A model generated the notes under the pieces. It had not been told where the DNA came from. It searched no databases and worked only from the letters and a program-made list of their open reading frames with translations. A DNA stretch of 64,000 nucleotides from AC-32 sp963736055 (GTDB lineage Bacteria; Actinomycetota; Thermoleophilia; Gaiellales; Gaiellaceae): the NCBI GenBank assembly GCA_963736055.1, contig CAVTNM010000008.1, positions 1,612,001 through 1,676,000 on the forward strand. The letters run 5' to 3'. Below are positions 17,601 to 26,966 of this stretch, in pieces (positions within the stretch are counted from its first letter, which is position 1; each line of letters starts with the position of its first letter). Position numbers and translations under genes: made by a program.

Positions 17601-18609
17601 GCTGACGGTCGATCTCGGCGCCGTGCGGCGCAACGCGCGCTCGCTGCTGCGGGTGCTCGACGCGTCGCAGCTCTGGGCGGTGGTGAAGGCGGACGCCTAC
17701 GGGCACGGCGCGGTGGACGTCGCCGCCGTGGTGCTCGACGAGGGCGCCGGCGCGCTCTGCGTGGCGACGGTGCCGGAGGGCCTGGAGTTGCGGGCCGAGT
17801 TCTCTCTCGCACGCATCCTCGTGATGGGCCCCACCTCGTCCAGCCGGGAGGTCGCCGAGGCTCGCGCCGCCAATCTGGAGCTCGCGATCTGGGGCGACGA
17901 GATCCCGGAGGGCCTGCGCGTTCACCTGAAGCTCGACACCGGCATGGGGCGGTGGGGGCTGTCCGAGCTGCCGAAGCCGCCGGCCGACGTGGTCGGCCTG
18001 ATGTCGCACCTGGCCACCGCCGACTCCGACCCGACCTTCGCGGACCGGCAGGTCGAGCTCTTCCGGAAGGCGACCGAGCCCTATTCCGACCTGATGCGGC
18101 ACATTGCCAACAGTGCCGCTGCGTTGAGGCTTCCGGCCGCGCGCTTCGACGCCGTCCGCTGCGGCGTCGCGCTGTACGGGCTCTCCCCGTTCGGCCAGGA
18201 CCCGGGTGCCGACGGGCTCGAGCCGGCACTCTCGTGGCGGAGCTACCTCGCCCAGGTGAAGCGGCTCGACGCGGGAGCGAGCACCGGCTACGGCCGCACC
18301 TTCGTGGCCGAGCGGCCGACCTGGATCGGGATTGTCCCCGTCGGCTACGCGGACGGCTTCAGGCGCGACCTGACCGGCACCGAGGTTCGCGTGAGCGGCG
18401 AGCTGCGCCGCGTCGTCGGCACGGTCTCGATGGACGCGTTCGCGGTCGAGCTCGAGGACGAGGAGCCGGTCGGGGCGCCGGTGACGATCCTGGGCCACGG
18501 CGTGCTCGCAGAGGATCACGCGCGCGTGGCCGGGACGATCAACTACGAGCTCGTCTGCGGGACCAACCCGGACCCGCGTCGCGCGAGGGAGGTGGTCGTC
18601 GATGCGTGA
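17587..18609 (+). CDS. alr: Alanine racemase
   Basis: 340 residues. The PLP lysine is in AVVKADAYGHGA (about K36), and the substrate-binding tyrosine region is in GYGRTFVAERP and VGYADGF. Produces D-alanine for peptidoglycan. About 25-30 residues shorter than the usual ~370, through a compact N-terminal barrel. Starts 14 nt inside nnr and overlaps the next gene by 8 nt, so the four genes acpS-nnr-alr-CCA-like form one coupled operon. Confidence 0.95.
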   Translation: MHRSELTVDLGAVRRNARSLLRVLDASQLWAVVKADAYGHGAVDVAAVVLDEGAGALCVATVPEGLELRAEFSLARILVMGPTSSSREVAEARAANLELAIWGDEIPEGLRVHLKLDTGMGRWGLSELPKPPADVVGLMSHLATADSDPTFADRQVELFRKATEPYSDLMRHIANSAAALRLPAARFDAVRCGVALYGLSPFGQDPGADGLEPALSWRSYLAQVKRLDAGASTGYGRTFVAERPTWIGIVPVGYADGFRRDLTGTEVRVSGELRRVVGTVSMDAFAVELEDEEPVGAPVTILGHGVLAEDHARVAGTINYELVCGTNPDPRRAREVVVDA

Positions 18610-19639
18610 GCTCGTCGAGGAGGTCTTCGCCGGCGACGAGGCCTGGATCGTCGGCGGTGCGATCCGCGACGAGGCTCTCGGACGGCCGGTCACCGACGTC
18701 GACGTCGCCTGCCGCGACGCGAAGCGCGCGGCCCGCAGGTTCGCGAAGCACGTGTATGGCGCCCCCTTCCCCCTCTCGGAGCGGCACGGCGCGTGGCGGG
18801 TTGCCCTGAGCGACGAGCGGACGGTGGACTTCACGCCGCTTCCGGGCTCGATCGAGGACGACCTCGGCACGCGTGACTTCACCATCAACGCGATCGCCGA
18901 GCGCGTCGGCACCGGCGAGACGGTCGACCCGTACGACGGCCGGCACGACCTGGCCGCCTCGAGCATCCGGGCGGTCCGGGAGTCGGTGTTCGCAGACGAC
19001 CCGCTGCGGCTCCTGCGTGCGGTGCGGCTCGAGGACGAGCTGCCGAACGACTTCCGGATGGACCTGGAGACCGAGAGCCTCGTGCGGCGCGACGCGCAGC
19101 TCGTCTCACGTCCGGCAGGGGAGCGGATCCTCGCAGAGCTGCGGCGGCTCTCCCCCGGGGGCTACCGGCGGCTCGACGCGCTCGGCCTGCTCGAGCCGCT
19201 CGGAGGCGCGATCGACGACCGCCTCGACCGGTGGGACTCCCCCGACTATCGGCTGGTCGCGGTCTTCGGCGACGGTCTGCGCCGCCTGCCCGTGTCGAAC
19301 GAGCTCCGGCGCTTCGCCGCGGCTCTCGGGCGGGCCGAGCGGCCCGAAGGCGAACCGCGCTCGATCCACCGCTTCCGCCGCGCCACCGAGCCGTGGTCGC
19401 TCGAGGCGCTCGCCTTTCTCGGAGCGACCGACCTCAGCGGCGCGATCGAGGAAGCCCGTCGCGCCGAGCCGGCGGAGCCGCTTCTGCGGGGCGACGAGCT
19501 CGACCTCCCACCCGGACCGGAGATCGGACGCCTGCTCGCACAGATCGAGGAGGAGCGGGCCGCCGGTACGATCGGCACGAAGAAGGAGGCGCTCGACTAT
19601 GCAAGACGCAACTCGGGAGCGGTTCGCAAAGACGGCTGA
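18602..19639 (+). CDS. tRNA nucleotidyltransferase/poly(A) polymerase family protein
   Basis: 345 residues. The class II nucleotidyltransferase head has VGGAIRDEALGRPVTDVDVA (catalytic DxD), followed by RDFTINAIAERV and FADDPLRLLRAVRLEDE, all hallmarks of CCA-adding enzymes. The C-terminal part is short and lacks the HD phosphohydrolase domain and long RNA-binding tail of standard ~450-residue enzymes. It may be a compact CCA enzyme or a partial-activity paralogue (A-adding or CC-adding). Coupled to alr upstream; the next gene starts inside its last 41 nt. Confidence 0.8.
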   Translation: MRELVEEVFAGDEAWIVGGAIRDEALGRPVTDVDVACRDAKRAARRFAKHVYGAPFPLSERHGAWRVALSDERTVDFTPLPGSIEDDLGTRDFTINAIAERVGTGETVDPYDGRHDLAASSIRAVRESVFADDPLRLLRAVRLEDELPNDFRMDLETESLVRRDAQLVSRPAGERILAELRRLSPGGYRRLDALGLLEPLGGAIDDRLDRWDSPDYRLVAVFGDGLRRLPVSNELRRFAAALGRAERPEGEPRSIHRFRRATEPWSLEALAFLGATDLSGAIEEARRAEPAEPLLRGDELDLPPGPEIGRLLAQIEEERAAGTIGTKKEALDYARRNSGAVRKDG

Positions 19640-20300
19640 GCGCATCGCGGCACTGCAGGACGCACGAGCCGCGGAGCTTGAGGCCAAGGTCGTCAGGTTC
19701 GTCGCGCCGGCAGGCGACGAGCGGGCGCTCGATTCGGGCAGCGGTGCGGGAGCGCTGGCCTTCGCCCTCGCGCCCCACGTGCGCGAGGTGGTCGCGGTCG
19801 ACCTCGTGCCCGAGCTGCTGGAGCAGGGGCGCAGGCGGGCCGATCAGGTCCCGAACGTCAGCTTCGTGGAGGGCGACGCGACCAGCCTCCCGTTCGAGCC
19901 GTTCTCATTCGACCTCGCCGGTTGCCTCCGGACGCTCCACCATCTGGCGCGGCCCGAGCTCGCGGTGGCGGAGCTGGTGCGGGTCACGAGGCCGCGCGGC
20001 CGGGTGCTGGTCGTCGACCAGGTGGCGCCGGTCGACCCGGTTGCTGCGGCCGAGCTGAACAGGTTCGAGCAGACACGCGACCCGTCGCATGTGCGTGCGT
20101 TCGCCGACATCGACCTCCGCCAGCTGTTCGAGTCCAACGAGCTCGTCCTGCTGCGGGCCGAGTACGAGCAAGAGCAGCGCGAGCTCGACTCCTACCTCGA
20201 CCTGGCCGGCTGCGAAGGAGAGGCGCGCGCCCAGGCGGAAGGCCTGGCGCCGCGGCCGTACGTGGCCGAGCTGGGCTGGTACCTGCTGGAAAAGCGCTAG
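19599..20300 (+). CDS. SAM-dependent class I methyltransferase
   Basis: 233 residues. SAM motif I is DSGSGAGALAFAL, the acidic ribose-binding residue is in VVAVDLVPELLEQG, and motif II is VEGDATSLPFEPFSFD, typical of UbiE/COQ5-like small-molecule methyltransferases. Starts with ATG 19599 preceded by GAAGGAGG in the coding region of the upstream gene, which it overlaps by 41 nt. Substrate unknown. Confidence 0.85.
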   Translation: MQDATRERFAKTAERIAALQDARAAELEAKVVRFVAPAGDERALDSGSGAGALAFALAPHVREVVAVDLVPELLEQGRRRADQVPNVSFVEGDATSLPFEPFSFDLAGCLRTLHHLARPELAVAELVRVTRPRGRVLVVDQVAPVDPVAAAELNRFEQTRDPSHVRAFADIDLRQLFESNELVLLRAEYEQEQRELDSYLDLAGCEGEARAQAEGLAPRPYVAELGWYLLEKR

Positions 20301-20331
20301 GGCCGCGAAGCTCTCGGAAACGTCGAAGACG

Positions 20332-20859
20332 TCACTTCCACTTGACGGTGCAGCCGACCGGCGGCGTCTCGCCGACGGCCGGCTCCTGGCCCGAGAGCAC
20401 GGCGTCGAGCGCGTCGCGCAGGTACTGCTGATTGACGCCTTCCTCTTCGCGCGAGTCGTCGATCGCACCGTGGTAGACAAGACGACGGTCGCGGTCGAAG
20501 ACGAACACCTCGGGCGTTCGCTCGGCGCCCAGCTCCCGCGGGATCGCCTGCGGCTCGTCGTAGAGGTAGTCGAAGGTGAAGCTTCGAGCCGCCGCTCGCT
20601 TCTCCATCTCCTCGAAGGAGTCCTCCGGGCGGTTGGTGACGTCGTTCGAGTTGATCGCCACGACGCGCACGCCGCGGTCGCGGTACTCGCCGGCGATTGC
20701 GCTCAGCCGGTCCTCCCAGCCCTGCACGTAGGGACAGTGGTTGCACCACTGCACGAGCACGAGCGCCTCTGCGTCAGCGTAGGAGTCGAGCGAGTGATTC
20801 CGCCCGTCCACGCCGGGCAGGTCGAACTGCGGTGCCTCGGTTCCGATTCCAACGCTCAT
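20332..20859 (-). CDS. Thioredoxin-family (AhpC/TSA-like) protein
   Basis: 175 residues. Thioredoxin fold with the redox motif QWCNHCPYVQ near residue 45, i.e. CxxC preceded by Trp, as in the cytoplasmic thiol-disulphide/peroxiredoxin-like group that lacks a signal peptide. Strong GGAGGAGG ribosome site. Its ATG overlaps the stop of the upstream gene as ATGA. Probably a cytoplasmic thiol peroxidase or disulphide reductase. Confidence 0.82.
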   Translation of the reverse strand: MSVGIGTEAPQFDLPGVDGRNHSLDSYADAEALVLVQWCNHCPYVQGWEDRLSAIAGEYRDRGVRVVAINSNDVTNRPEDSFEEMEKRAAARSFTFDYLYDEPQAIPRELGAERTPEVFVFDRDRRLVYHGAIDDSREEEGVNQQYLRDALDAVLSGQEPAVGETPPVGCTVKWK

Positions 20860-21158
20860 CTGAGTGCCTCCTCCAGTTGCTCTCGGGTCGGGACGGGCGA
20901 GACGCGCCCGTCGGGCCTGTAGTAGATGCGGCAGGTCAGAGCCGGGCGCGACCCTGCACCGGCGGGATCCACGTCGCGGCCGTCGACGCGGATCGTCGGG
21001 GAGCCCGGAAAGGCCAGGCGCTCGGCCTCCTCGTCGGTCGTCACCTCGCGCTCCTCCACCTCGGCCTCGAGCCCTTGCGCGGCAAGCACCTCGTCCAGGA
21101 GCGCACGCGCCTCCGGGTGCGAGGGGCACTCTCGCCAGAACAGGAACTCGATCTTCAT
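20856..21158 (-). CDS. Small thioredoxin-fold protein
   Basis: 100 residues. Beta-alpha-beta start KIEFLFWRECPSHPEARALL, with a single Cys in place of the usual CxxC (CPSH), and FPGSPTIRVDG with the cis-proline loop; a second cysteine lies in LTCRIYYRPDG. Resembles the small thioredoxin domains often found beside MerR/mercury-lyase-like systems. Overlaps the MFS gene stop and the next gene start as ATGA junctions, so three genes are co-translated. Confidence 0.7.
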   Translation of the reverse strand: MKIEFLFWRECPSHPEARALLDEVLAAQGLEAEVEEREVTTDEEAERLAFPGSPTIRVDGRDVDPAGAGSRPALTCRIYYRPDGRVSPVPTREQLEEALR

Positions 21159-22339
21159 ACGGGCTCTACAACGGGCTCCACGCTCGTTCCCTTCCCCGGG
21201 AGCGCCGAGAAGCACGCCACCGCGGCGACCGCGATCAGCGGCGCCGCGCCCAGCAGCCAGCCGAAGTTGCCTCCACCGACGAGGAAGAGGCCGATCGCGA
21301 CGGCGGGCATCGACGCCGCGCCGTAGCCGCAATCGAGCACGCTCTGATACGCGCCGCGCAGCCGGTCCGGCGCGAGCGTTCCGGCGAGCGCGCTCGAGAC
21401 CGGGGCGAGCAGGACCTCGCCGGCCGTCAGGAGGATGATCGAGACGACCACCACGGTGATTCCGGTGAACGGCAGGACGAGGAAAACCGCGAGCCCGTTC
21501 AGCAGCGCCCCGACTGAGAGCACGAAACGGGGTGAGCGGTCGCTCGCCCACCGTGCGACCGGGTACTGGGTCAGCACGACGAGCACCGGGTTGATCGTGA
21601 ACAGGAGGCCCCAGGTCGAGATCGCGATCCCGCGCTCCTGGTGCAGAAAGACCCCGAACACCTCGTCGTAGAGGGAGAACAGGAACCAGGCGAGCGCGGT
21701 CCCGAGGGCGAGCATCAACAGCCGCCGGTCGTGCAGCGCCTCGCTCAGCCGCGGCGGCTCGGCGGCGGCGGGTGCGGCCGGCCGGCTCTCCGGCAGCCAG
21801 AAGAACGCGATCGCAAGGAAGCAGAGCTCGGTCACCGCGGTCACGAGGAACGTGTCCCTCAGCGACGCGAGCGTGATCACGAGCGCGCCGAGCGGCGGCC
21901 CAAGCGCGAAGGCGGCGTTTGCAACCAGCCGGTCGATCCCGAAGGCCTCGACCCGCAGCTCAGGGTCGACCACGTCGACGATGTAGGCCCGCATCGCCGG
22001 GCGCATCATCGCGAAGGAGAGTGCCCACAGCGGAACGAGCAGGAGCAGCACCCAGACGTTGGAGGCGAGGAAGAATGCGAAGCCGCACACGACCGAGCCC
22101 ACGAGGCCGCCGAGGATCAGCGGCCTGCGGCCGATGCGGTCCGAGAGCAGCCCCCCGAATGGCGCCGTCAGCAGGCTGACCAGGCCCCAGGTGGCGAGCA
22201 CCAGCCCGGTGGCCGTGTTGGAGGCGCCGATCGGGCCGGTCAGGTAGAGGGCAACGTAGGGCGCGAAGACCCCGTAGCCCAGATGCGCGACGCCGTCACC
22301 CGCGAGCAGCACCCAGAAGGTGCGCGGGAACCGCGTCAG
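21155..22339 (-). CDS. Major facilitator superfamily (drug efflux type) transporter
   Basis: About 394 residues and 12 hydrophobic segments. The loop 2-3 motif GGLLSDRIGRRPL is the MFS motif A; LLTAGEVLLAPVSSALAG resembles the antiporter-type motif of DHA1 efflux pumps. Family members start with RTFWVLLAGD-like sequence, here LTRFPRTFWVLLAGDG. That requires the CTG at 22339, which overlaps the stop of the MarR gene as CTGA; GTG 22312 is the nearest standard start and would truncate the first helix. The upstream MarR regulator likely controls it. Confidence 0.88.
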   Translation of the reverse strand: MTRFPRTFWVLLAGDGVAHLGYGVFAPYVALYLTGPIGASNTATGLVLATWGLVSLLTAPFGGLLSDRIGRRPLILGGLVGSVVCGFAFFLASNVWVLLLLVPLWALSFAMMRPAMRAYIVDVVDPELRVEAFGIDRLVANAAFALGPPLGALVITLASLRDTFLVTAVTELCFLAIAFFWLPESRPAAPAAAEPPRLSEALHDRRLLMLALGTALAWFLFSLYDEVFGVFLHQERGIAISTWGLLFTINPVLVVLTQYPVARWASDRSPRFVLSVGALLNGLAVFLVLPFTGITVVVVSIILLTAGEVLLAPVSSALAGTLAPDRLRGAYQSVLDCGYGAASMPAVAIGLFLVGGGNFGWLLGAAPLIAVAAVACFSALPGKGTSVEPVVEPV

Positions 22340-22689
22340 GACTCGGACTGGCGGCCCTCGAGCGACGAGAACGCGTGGGCCAGCGCCTGTCGCTCCCTCT
22401 CGTTGCTGGTGAACGACCGCGCGAGCCGGCGCTCTCCCTCGTCCGTCAGGCGCAGATGCGCGATCCTGCCGTCCTCGCTGGAGCGCTCGCGCTCCACCAG
22501 TCCGGTCTCTTCGGCCCGGCTGACGAGCTCGGTGACCGTGCTCTGCGCGAGCTGGAGCCGCTCGGCCAGCTCCGTGACCGTCGACTGCTCGCTGTGGTCG
22601 GGGGCGCCCTTGATCATCATCAGCAACAGGTAGCGCTGGGGCGTCAGGCCCGCGGCGCGGGCATTCCGTTCAGAGGTGCGCAGGAACAT
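22336..22689 (-). CDS. MarR-family transcriptional regulator
   Basis: 117 residues from ATG 22689. Winged helix-turn-helix: STVTELAERLQLAQSTVTELVSRAEETGLVERERSSEDGR is typical MarR with the wing at DGRIAHLRLT. Family-like sequence (IEDELTAAEVARVAEFRAALR) continues upstream of 22689 in frame to about 22750, but without ATG/GTG/TTG. An ATG near 22756 is one base out of frame, so the true start may lie there with one surplus base in the assembly. Coupled to the MFS gene downstream. Confidence 0.82.
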   Translation of the reverse strand: MFLRTSERNARAAGLTPQRYLLLMMIKGAPDHSEQSTVTELAERLQLAQSTVTELVSRAEETGLVERERSSEDGRIAHLRLTDEGERRLARSFTSNERERQALAHAFSSLEGRQSES

Positions 22690-22760
22690 CCTCAGCGCGG
22701 CGCGGAACTCGGCGACCCTGGCTACCTCAGCGGCGGTGAGCTCATCCTCGATGGCGCATC

Positions 22761-23522
22761 TTAATCGCCCGAGGGGCGGATTCCACGCCGGCCGAGCCGT
22801 GCCACAAGCGTGGGGACGAGGGCCTGCGCCAGCGGTGCTACCCGGTACCAGGCCGGCACGAACACCTCGCTGCGGTCACGCTCGAGCGCCTTCAGAATCA
22901 CCGCGGCGACCGCCTCGGGATCGATCACCAGGCCGCGCACGAAGCGGTTGGAGAAGCGGCTTCGCTGCGGGAACCCTTCGGTTTCGACGAAGCCGGGGAG
23001 CACGGTGTGGACGCGAATTCCTTGCGGCCGCAGCTCGCTGCGGCTCGAACGCGAGAAGGCGAGCTGCGCGTGCTTGGAGGCGGTGTATGGGCCGCCTGGG
23101 CCGGCCGCGACGGCGCCCGCGACCGAGACGACGTTGACGAGGTCGGAAGGCGCAGCCGCCGCGAGCGCCGGCAAGAAGGCGCGCGTGCACCAGACGTTCC
23201 CCAAGTAGTTCGTTCTCGTGATCTCCTCGATGCGCTCGGGTGGGAGCTGCTGGAACGTGCCGCGGCCGGGAACCCCTGCGTTGTTGACCAGCAGCGCAAT
23301 CTGCGGATGGCGCTCGGTGATCTCCGCGGCGACCTTCTCGACTGCCTCGCGCTCGCCGACGTCGCAGGTCTCCCACTCTGCGCCCAGCTCTTCCGCGAGC
23401 GCCCGCAGCCGCTCCTCGCCGCGCGCGATCAGGACGCAGCGCCAGCCGTGTCCAGTGAGTGCCCTTGCCACGGCCGCTCCGATGCCGCTGGAGCCGCCGG
23501 TGACGACTGCTACCTGCGGCAC
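22761..23522 (-). CDS. Short-chain dehydrogenase/reductase
   Basis: 253 residues. The Rossmann glycine motif TGGSSGIGAAVARAL, NNAG (LLVNNAGVPG), catalytic Ser in VVSVAGAVA and YTASKHAQLAF (Tyr-x3-Lys) form a classical SDR active site. Family members of this form reduce ketones or act on lipids with NAD(P)H; substrate unknown. GTG 23522 is used; the gene starts 13 nt inside the end of the subtilase gene, so the two are co-transcribed. Confidence 0.87.
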   Translation of the reverse strand: MPQVAVVTGGSSGIGAAVARALTGHGWRCVLIARGEERLRALAEELGAEWETCDVGEREAVEKVAAEITERHPQIALLVNNAGVPGRGTFQQLPPERIEEITRTNYLGNVWCTRAFLPALAAAAPSDLVNVVSVAGAVAAGPGGPYTASKHAQLAFSRSSRSELRPQGIRVHTVLPGFVETEGFPQRSRFSNRFVRGLVIDPEAVAAVILKALERDRSEVFVPAWYRVAPLAQALVPTLVARLGRRGIRPSGD

Positions 23523-26500
23523 ACCCGCAGGATCCGCTGGGCGGACGAGGTCGCGCCGCGCCGGTCGGTCACGACGGCGCGCAGGACATGCTTGCCTCGA
23601 ACGGCCTTCGCCGTGCGCCACGTCGTCAGGTACAGCCCTTCGATTCCGCGGCGGACGGTCGCGATCTTCCTATGTCCGTCGAAGAACTTCACCGACCGCA
23701 CCGTGCGCGACGCGCTCGCCGAGACGAACAGGCTCTCGGCCTTGCGGGCGCACGCCCGGGCTCTCGGGAGCAGCCACGTCACCGCTGGTCTCGCGACCAC
23801 GCGGAGCCGGAGCTGGCGGAATGCAGTGTTCGGCAGCACGTTCGCGCCGGCCTGGTCGACGTTCTTCGACTCCTGGTAGTCGGAGGCGACCGCGATCACC
23901 GACGTCCGCCCGACACCGACCTTCGGCCCGAGGGTGAGCGGCCAGAGGGCGAGCCCGGAGCCCGGGTCGTAGAGCGCTGCGAGGAGCAGCGTCTGCTTGT
24001 AGGCGATCACGAGCGAGAGCGGATCGACTCCAGCGCCCCGGTCGGTGGTGATTCCGGCCAGCATCGGCCGGCCGGCGCTGACGACCTTCGTCAGGAAGCG
24101 GAACGTCGGCGGCCGGACGTCGTTCTGCCAGTAGTGCAGGACGTACCCGCCCTTCAGCGCCTCGTCGGTGTACGGGTCGGCCCGCGAGTCGACCGAGACG
24201 AAGTAGCGCCCCTCGTGCGGGAAGTCGACGGCCGCCACTCCGTTGTCGAACTCGTACTCGAACGTGAGCCCGTTCACGTTCACCGGCGTCCCCGAGTAGC
24301 CCTGGACGTCGTTCTCGTTCAGCGAGCCCAGGAACCACGGCTCGACGAGAGCGCCCTGGCTCGCCGCAACGACGGCCACGCCGGCGTTGGCCACGTGGGA
24401 GTTGACGCGGACGGTGTAGACGTGCTCGGCGCCGTCCTCGTTGAAGGCCTTCCCGCTGTAGTCCGGCGGCGGCCCGAACGGCTCGGTCGGGAAGCGGTAG
24501 CTGCTCACGAGCGACGTTCCGTTCGTGGTGCCGAACTGGTTGCGCTTGATCGTGACGCGCGGCGCGCGCCCGATCTGCGGGTACTGGACGGAGAAGTAGT
24601 ACGGCACGCGAATGCGGTCGGCGCCCCGCGTCAGCACGACGAAGCCGTAGTTGTCGCCGGTGGGCGCACCGGAGGTCGCGGACGCGACGATGGGCACGTC
24701 GACAGTCGCGCCCGGGGCGATGGTCACCGAGCGTGGTCGCGGGTGACGATCGAGGCGCCGGAGCTGGCCGCCTGCGGCGCGATGCCGATCGTCCACGCGC
24801 CGCCGCCCGTGCCGGCGTCGGTCAACGAGAGCAACAGCGGCTTGCGGGCCGCGCCCGTCGTGGTGGTGAGGTAGCCGTACGAGAGCGAGGTCGGGTCGGT
24901 GAAGAGCTTCGGGTCGTCGGCCGCCGCTACGTCGACGAGGCCACCGCCCTCCAGCAGCACGGAGGCCTCGTGCGTGCGGGCGGTGTCACCCCAGGCCGGC
25001 GCGGCCGAGGACATCAGGGCCGACTTCACCTGCTCCGGTGTCCAGCCCGGGTGCTGCTGGAGCAGCAGCGCTGCGGCGCCCGCGACGTGCGGGGCGGCCA
25101 TGCTCGTTCCGTCGAAGACCGCGAAGGGCTGTCCGGCGAACTCCGTGAGCGTCGAGGAGAGGATCTGCTGTCCGGGCGCTGTCACGTCCGGCTTCAGTAA
25201 GTGGTCGAAGTTCGTCGGGCCGCCGGAGGAGAAGCTCGCGATCACTCCGCTCCGTCCGGTCGGGATCTCATGCGGGTCGAGCTCCCCCGAGACACGGAAG
25301 GTCGTCCGACCGCCGTGCGCGTCCATCAGGGCGCGCACGTTCGCCCCGTCGAGGTCGGAGATCATCCCGGCGGTCAGGCCCAGCCGGATCGGGATCTGGT
25401 TCGGTTCGCCGAAGCGGTTGTCGACGAGGATGATCCCGGCCCCGCCAGCGGCGCGTACGCGCTCGACCTTCGAGTCGAACGTGCAGCCCCCGCGCGAGAC
25501 GAGGGCGACCACGCCGCTCAGCGAGCGAGCAGGCAGGGTCGTCAAGCGGGGGTCGTTCGGGTCATTGCCGACCGGTGCGCAGACGTGGCGCTCGACCGGC
25601 TTGCCGTCGGTGCCGGTGATCGTGCCGACGTCCACGAGCGGCTGGTCGGTGTCCTCCCACGGCGTCGGGATGTGGAAGTTGAAGGCGAACGGCACGTGCT
25701 GGAGGCTCGCCGGCGCTCCCGGGCCGGTCACCGTCAACTCGGAGCCGAAGACGTGGAGATTCGAGGCCGCGGCCACCGAGATCGCGGAGGGCGCGTTGCT
25801 GGGCGAGCCGACCGAGCCGAGGCCGAAGTCGTCGCGGTCGTTGCCCGCGGAGATCACCGGCACGACACCTGCGGCAGCGACGTTGTCGAGCGCCTGGATC
25901 AGCGCGTCGCTGGTCGGATCGGCCTCGGGGCCACCGCCGGAGAAGTTGATCACGTCCATGCCGTCGTTCACGGCGGTCTCGAAGGCGAGCACGATCTCGG
26001 GCGTGAAGGCGTCGAGCCCGCCGGTCAGGACGGGCACGTTGAACACGCGGTAGTTCCCGATCCACGCGCGAGGGGCGATGCCCGAGAGCCCGGTGACGGC
26101 TGGGTGGTCGCCCCCGGCGGTGACGACCGTCCCGGCTACGCCGGCCGCGATCCCCGACACGTGGGTGCCGTGGAAGGAGCCGGGCCGCCAGAGCGGGAGC
26201 AGGCCCTGCGCCCCCGAGCCCGGGCCGGGAAAGGACCGGGCGACGATCACCTTGCGCGTGGTGAACTTCTTGTTGCCCTTCGGGAAGCCGGCCGGGTACG
26301 AGAAGCCGGCCGGGTTGAAGAACGGGTTGGTCATGTCGACCCCGTCATCGACGACGCCGATCTTGATCCCCTGGCCGAAGCCGCCCGTCTTCGCCCAGAA
26401 GGTGTCCGCCTTGATCACCGCAGGGCTCTTGTTCGTGTCCAGGTGGTAGCGCAGGCTCGGGTAGACCTTCTTCACCCCGGCGACGTGGAAGAGCCGCGGC

Positions 26501-26919
26501 AGGTCGCGGTACGGCAGACGGAGGGCGAAGCCGTCGAGGATCACCTTGTAGCGGTGGAAGATCCGGGCCTTCGGGATCGCGTGCCGGATACGTCGGGCTG
26601 CGAGCGCCTGCTCGCGCCCGATCCGGGCGAGATAGGCGCGCGAGGTCGAGCTGTAGACGTCGAGCTTGTGCCGGCGCCCGAAGGCCTGCAGGCCTGGGCC
26701 GTAGCGTGCGGCCAGGGGCGGCAGGCGCAGCCCCACCAGCACGGACACGCGTCCGGAGCCGTGGCCGGCCGGGATGCGGATTACGCCGTGCCGCACACGC
26801 GGAAATGCGACCTCGCCGCGCTTCGGCAACCGGACCGGCCGGAGATCGGCGGTGGCGGCTGCGGAGGTGGCAAGAACCAACAGCGCCGCTACGAGCGACA
26901 GAACGAGTGAGCGGCGCAA
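23510..26919 (-). CDS. Secreted subtilisin-like S8 peptidase with PA domain (one frameshift)
   Basis: About 1136 residues after correction. A signal peptide (RRSLVLSLVAALLVLATSAAA) and an inhibitor-like prodomain come first. The catalytic domain has Asp near 191 (GVVDDGVD), His 253 (HGTHVSG), oxyanion Asn 360 (SAGN) and Ser 606 (DGTSMAAPHVAG). A PA insert (about 425-540, with GGCTFDSKVERVRAAGGAGI) lies between His and Ser, as in the plant-like/lactocepin S8 branch. A Fn3-like domain follows. One base is missing near 24735: the frame ends in TRDHAR while the tail resumes at RSVTIAPG. The tail is beta-rich and ends in an Ig-like module. Confidence 0.85.
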
Positions 26920-26952
26920 GAGCTCTCAGAGTACCGGAGAATCCGGACTTCG

Positions 26953-26958
26953 TAGACT
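26953..26958 (+). promoter_or_regulatory. -10 box for fabI
   Basis: TAGACT ends 8 nt before GTG 26967, the same hexamer and spacing as at the HAD gene (15068). Predicts a leaderless or nearly leaderless fabI transcript. Confidence 0.4.
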
Positions 26959-26966
26959 CGCGGATC

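Noticed and set aside
23588..26910. Long plus-strand frames (428 and 569 residues) opposite the subtilase
   Set aside because: Shadows; the minus strand carries signal peptide, prodomain and full S8 triad with good codon use.
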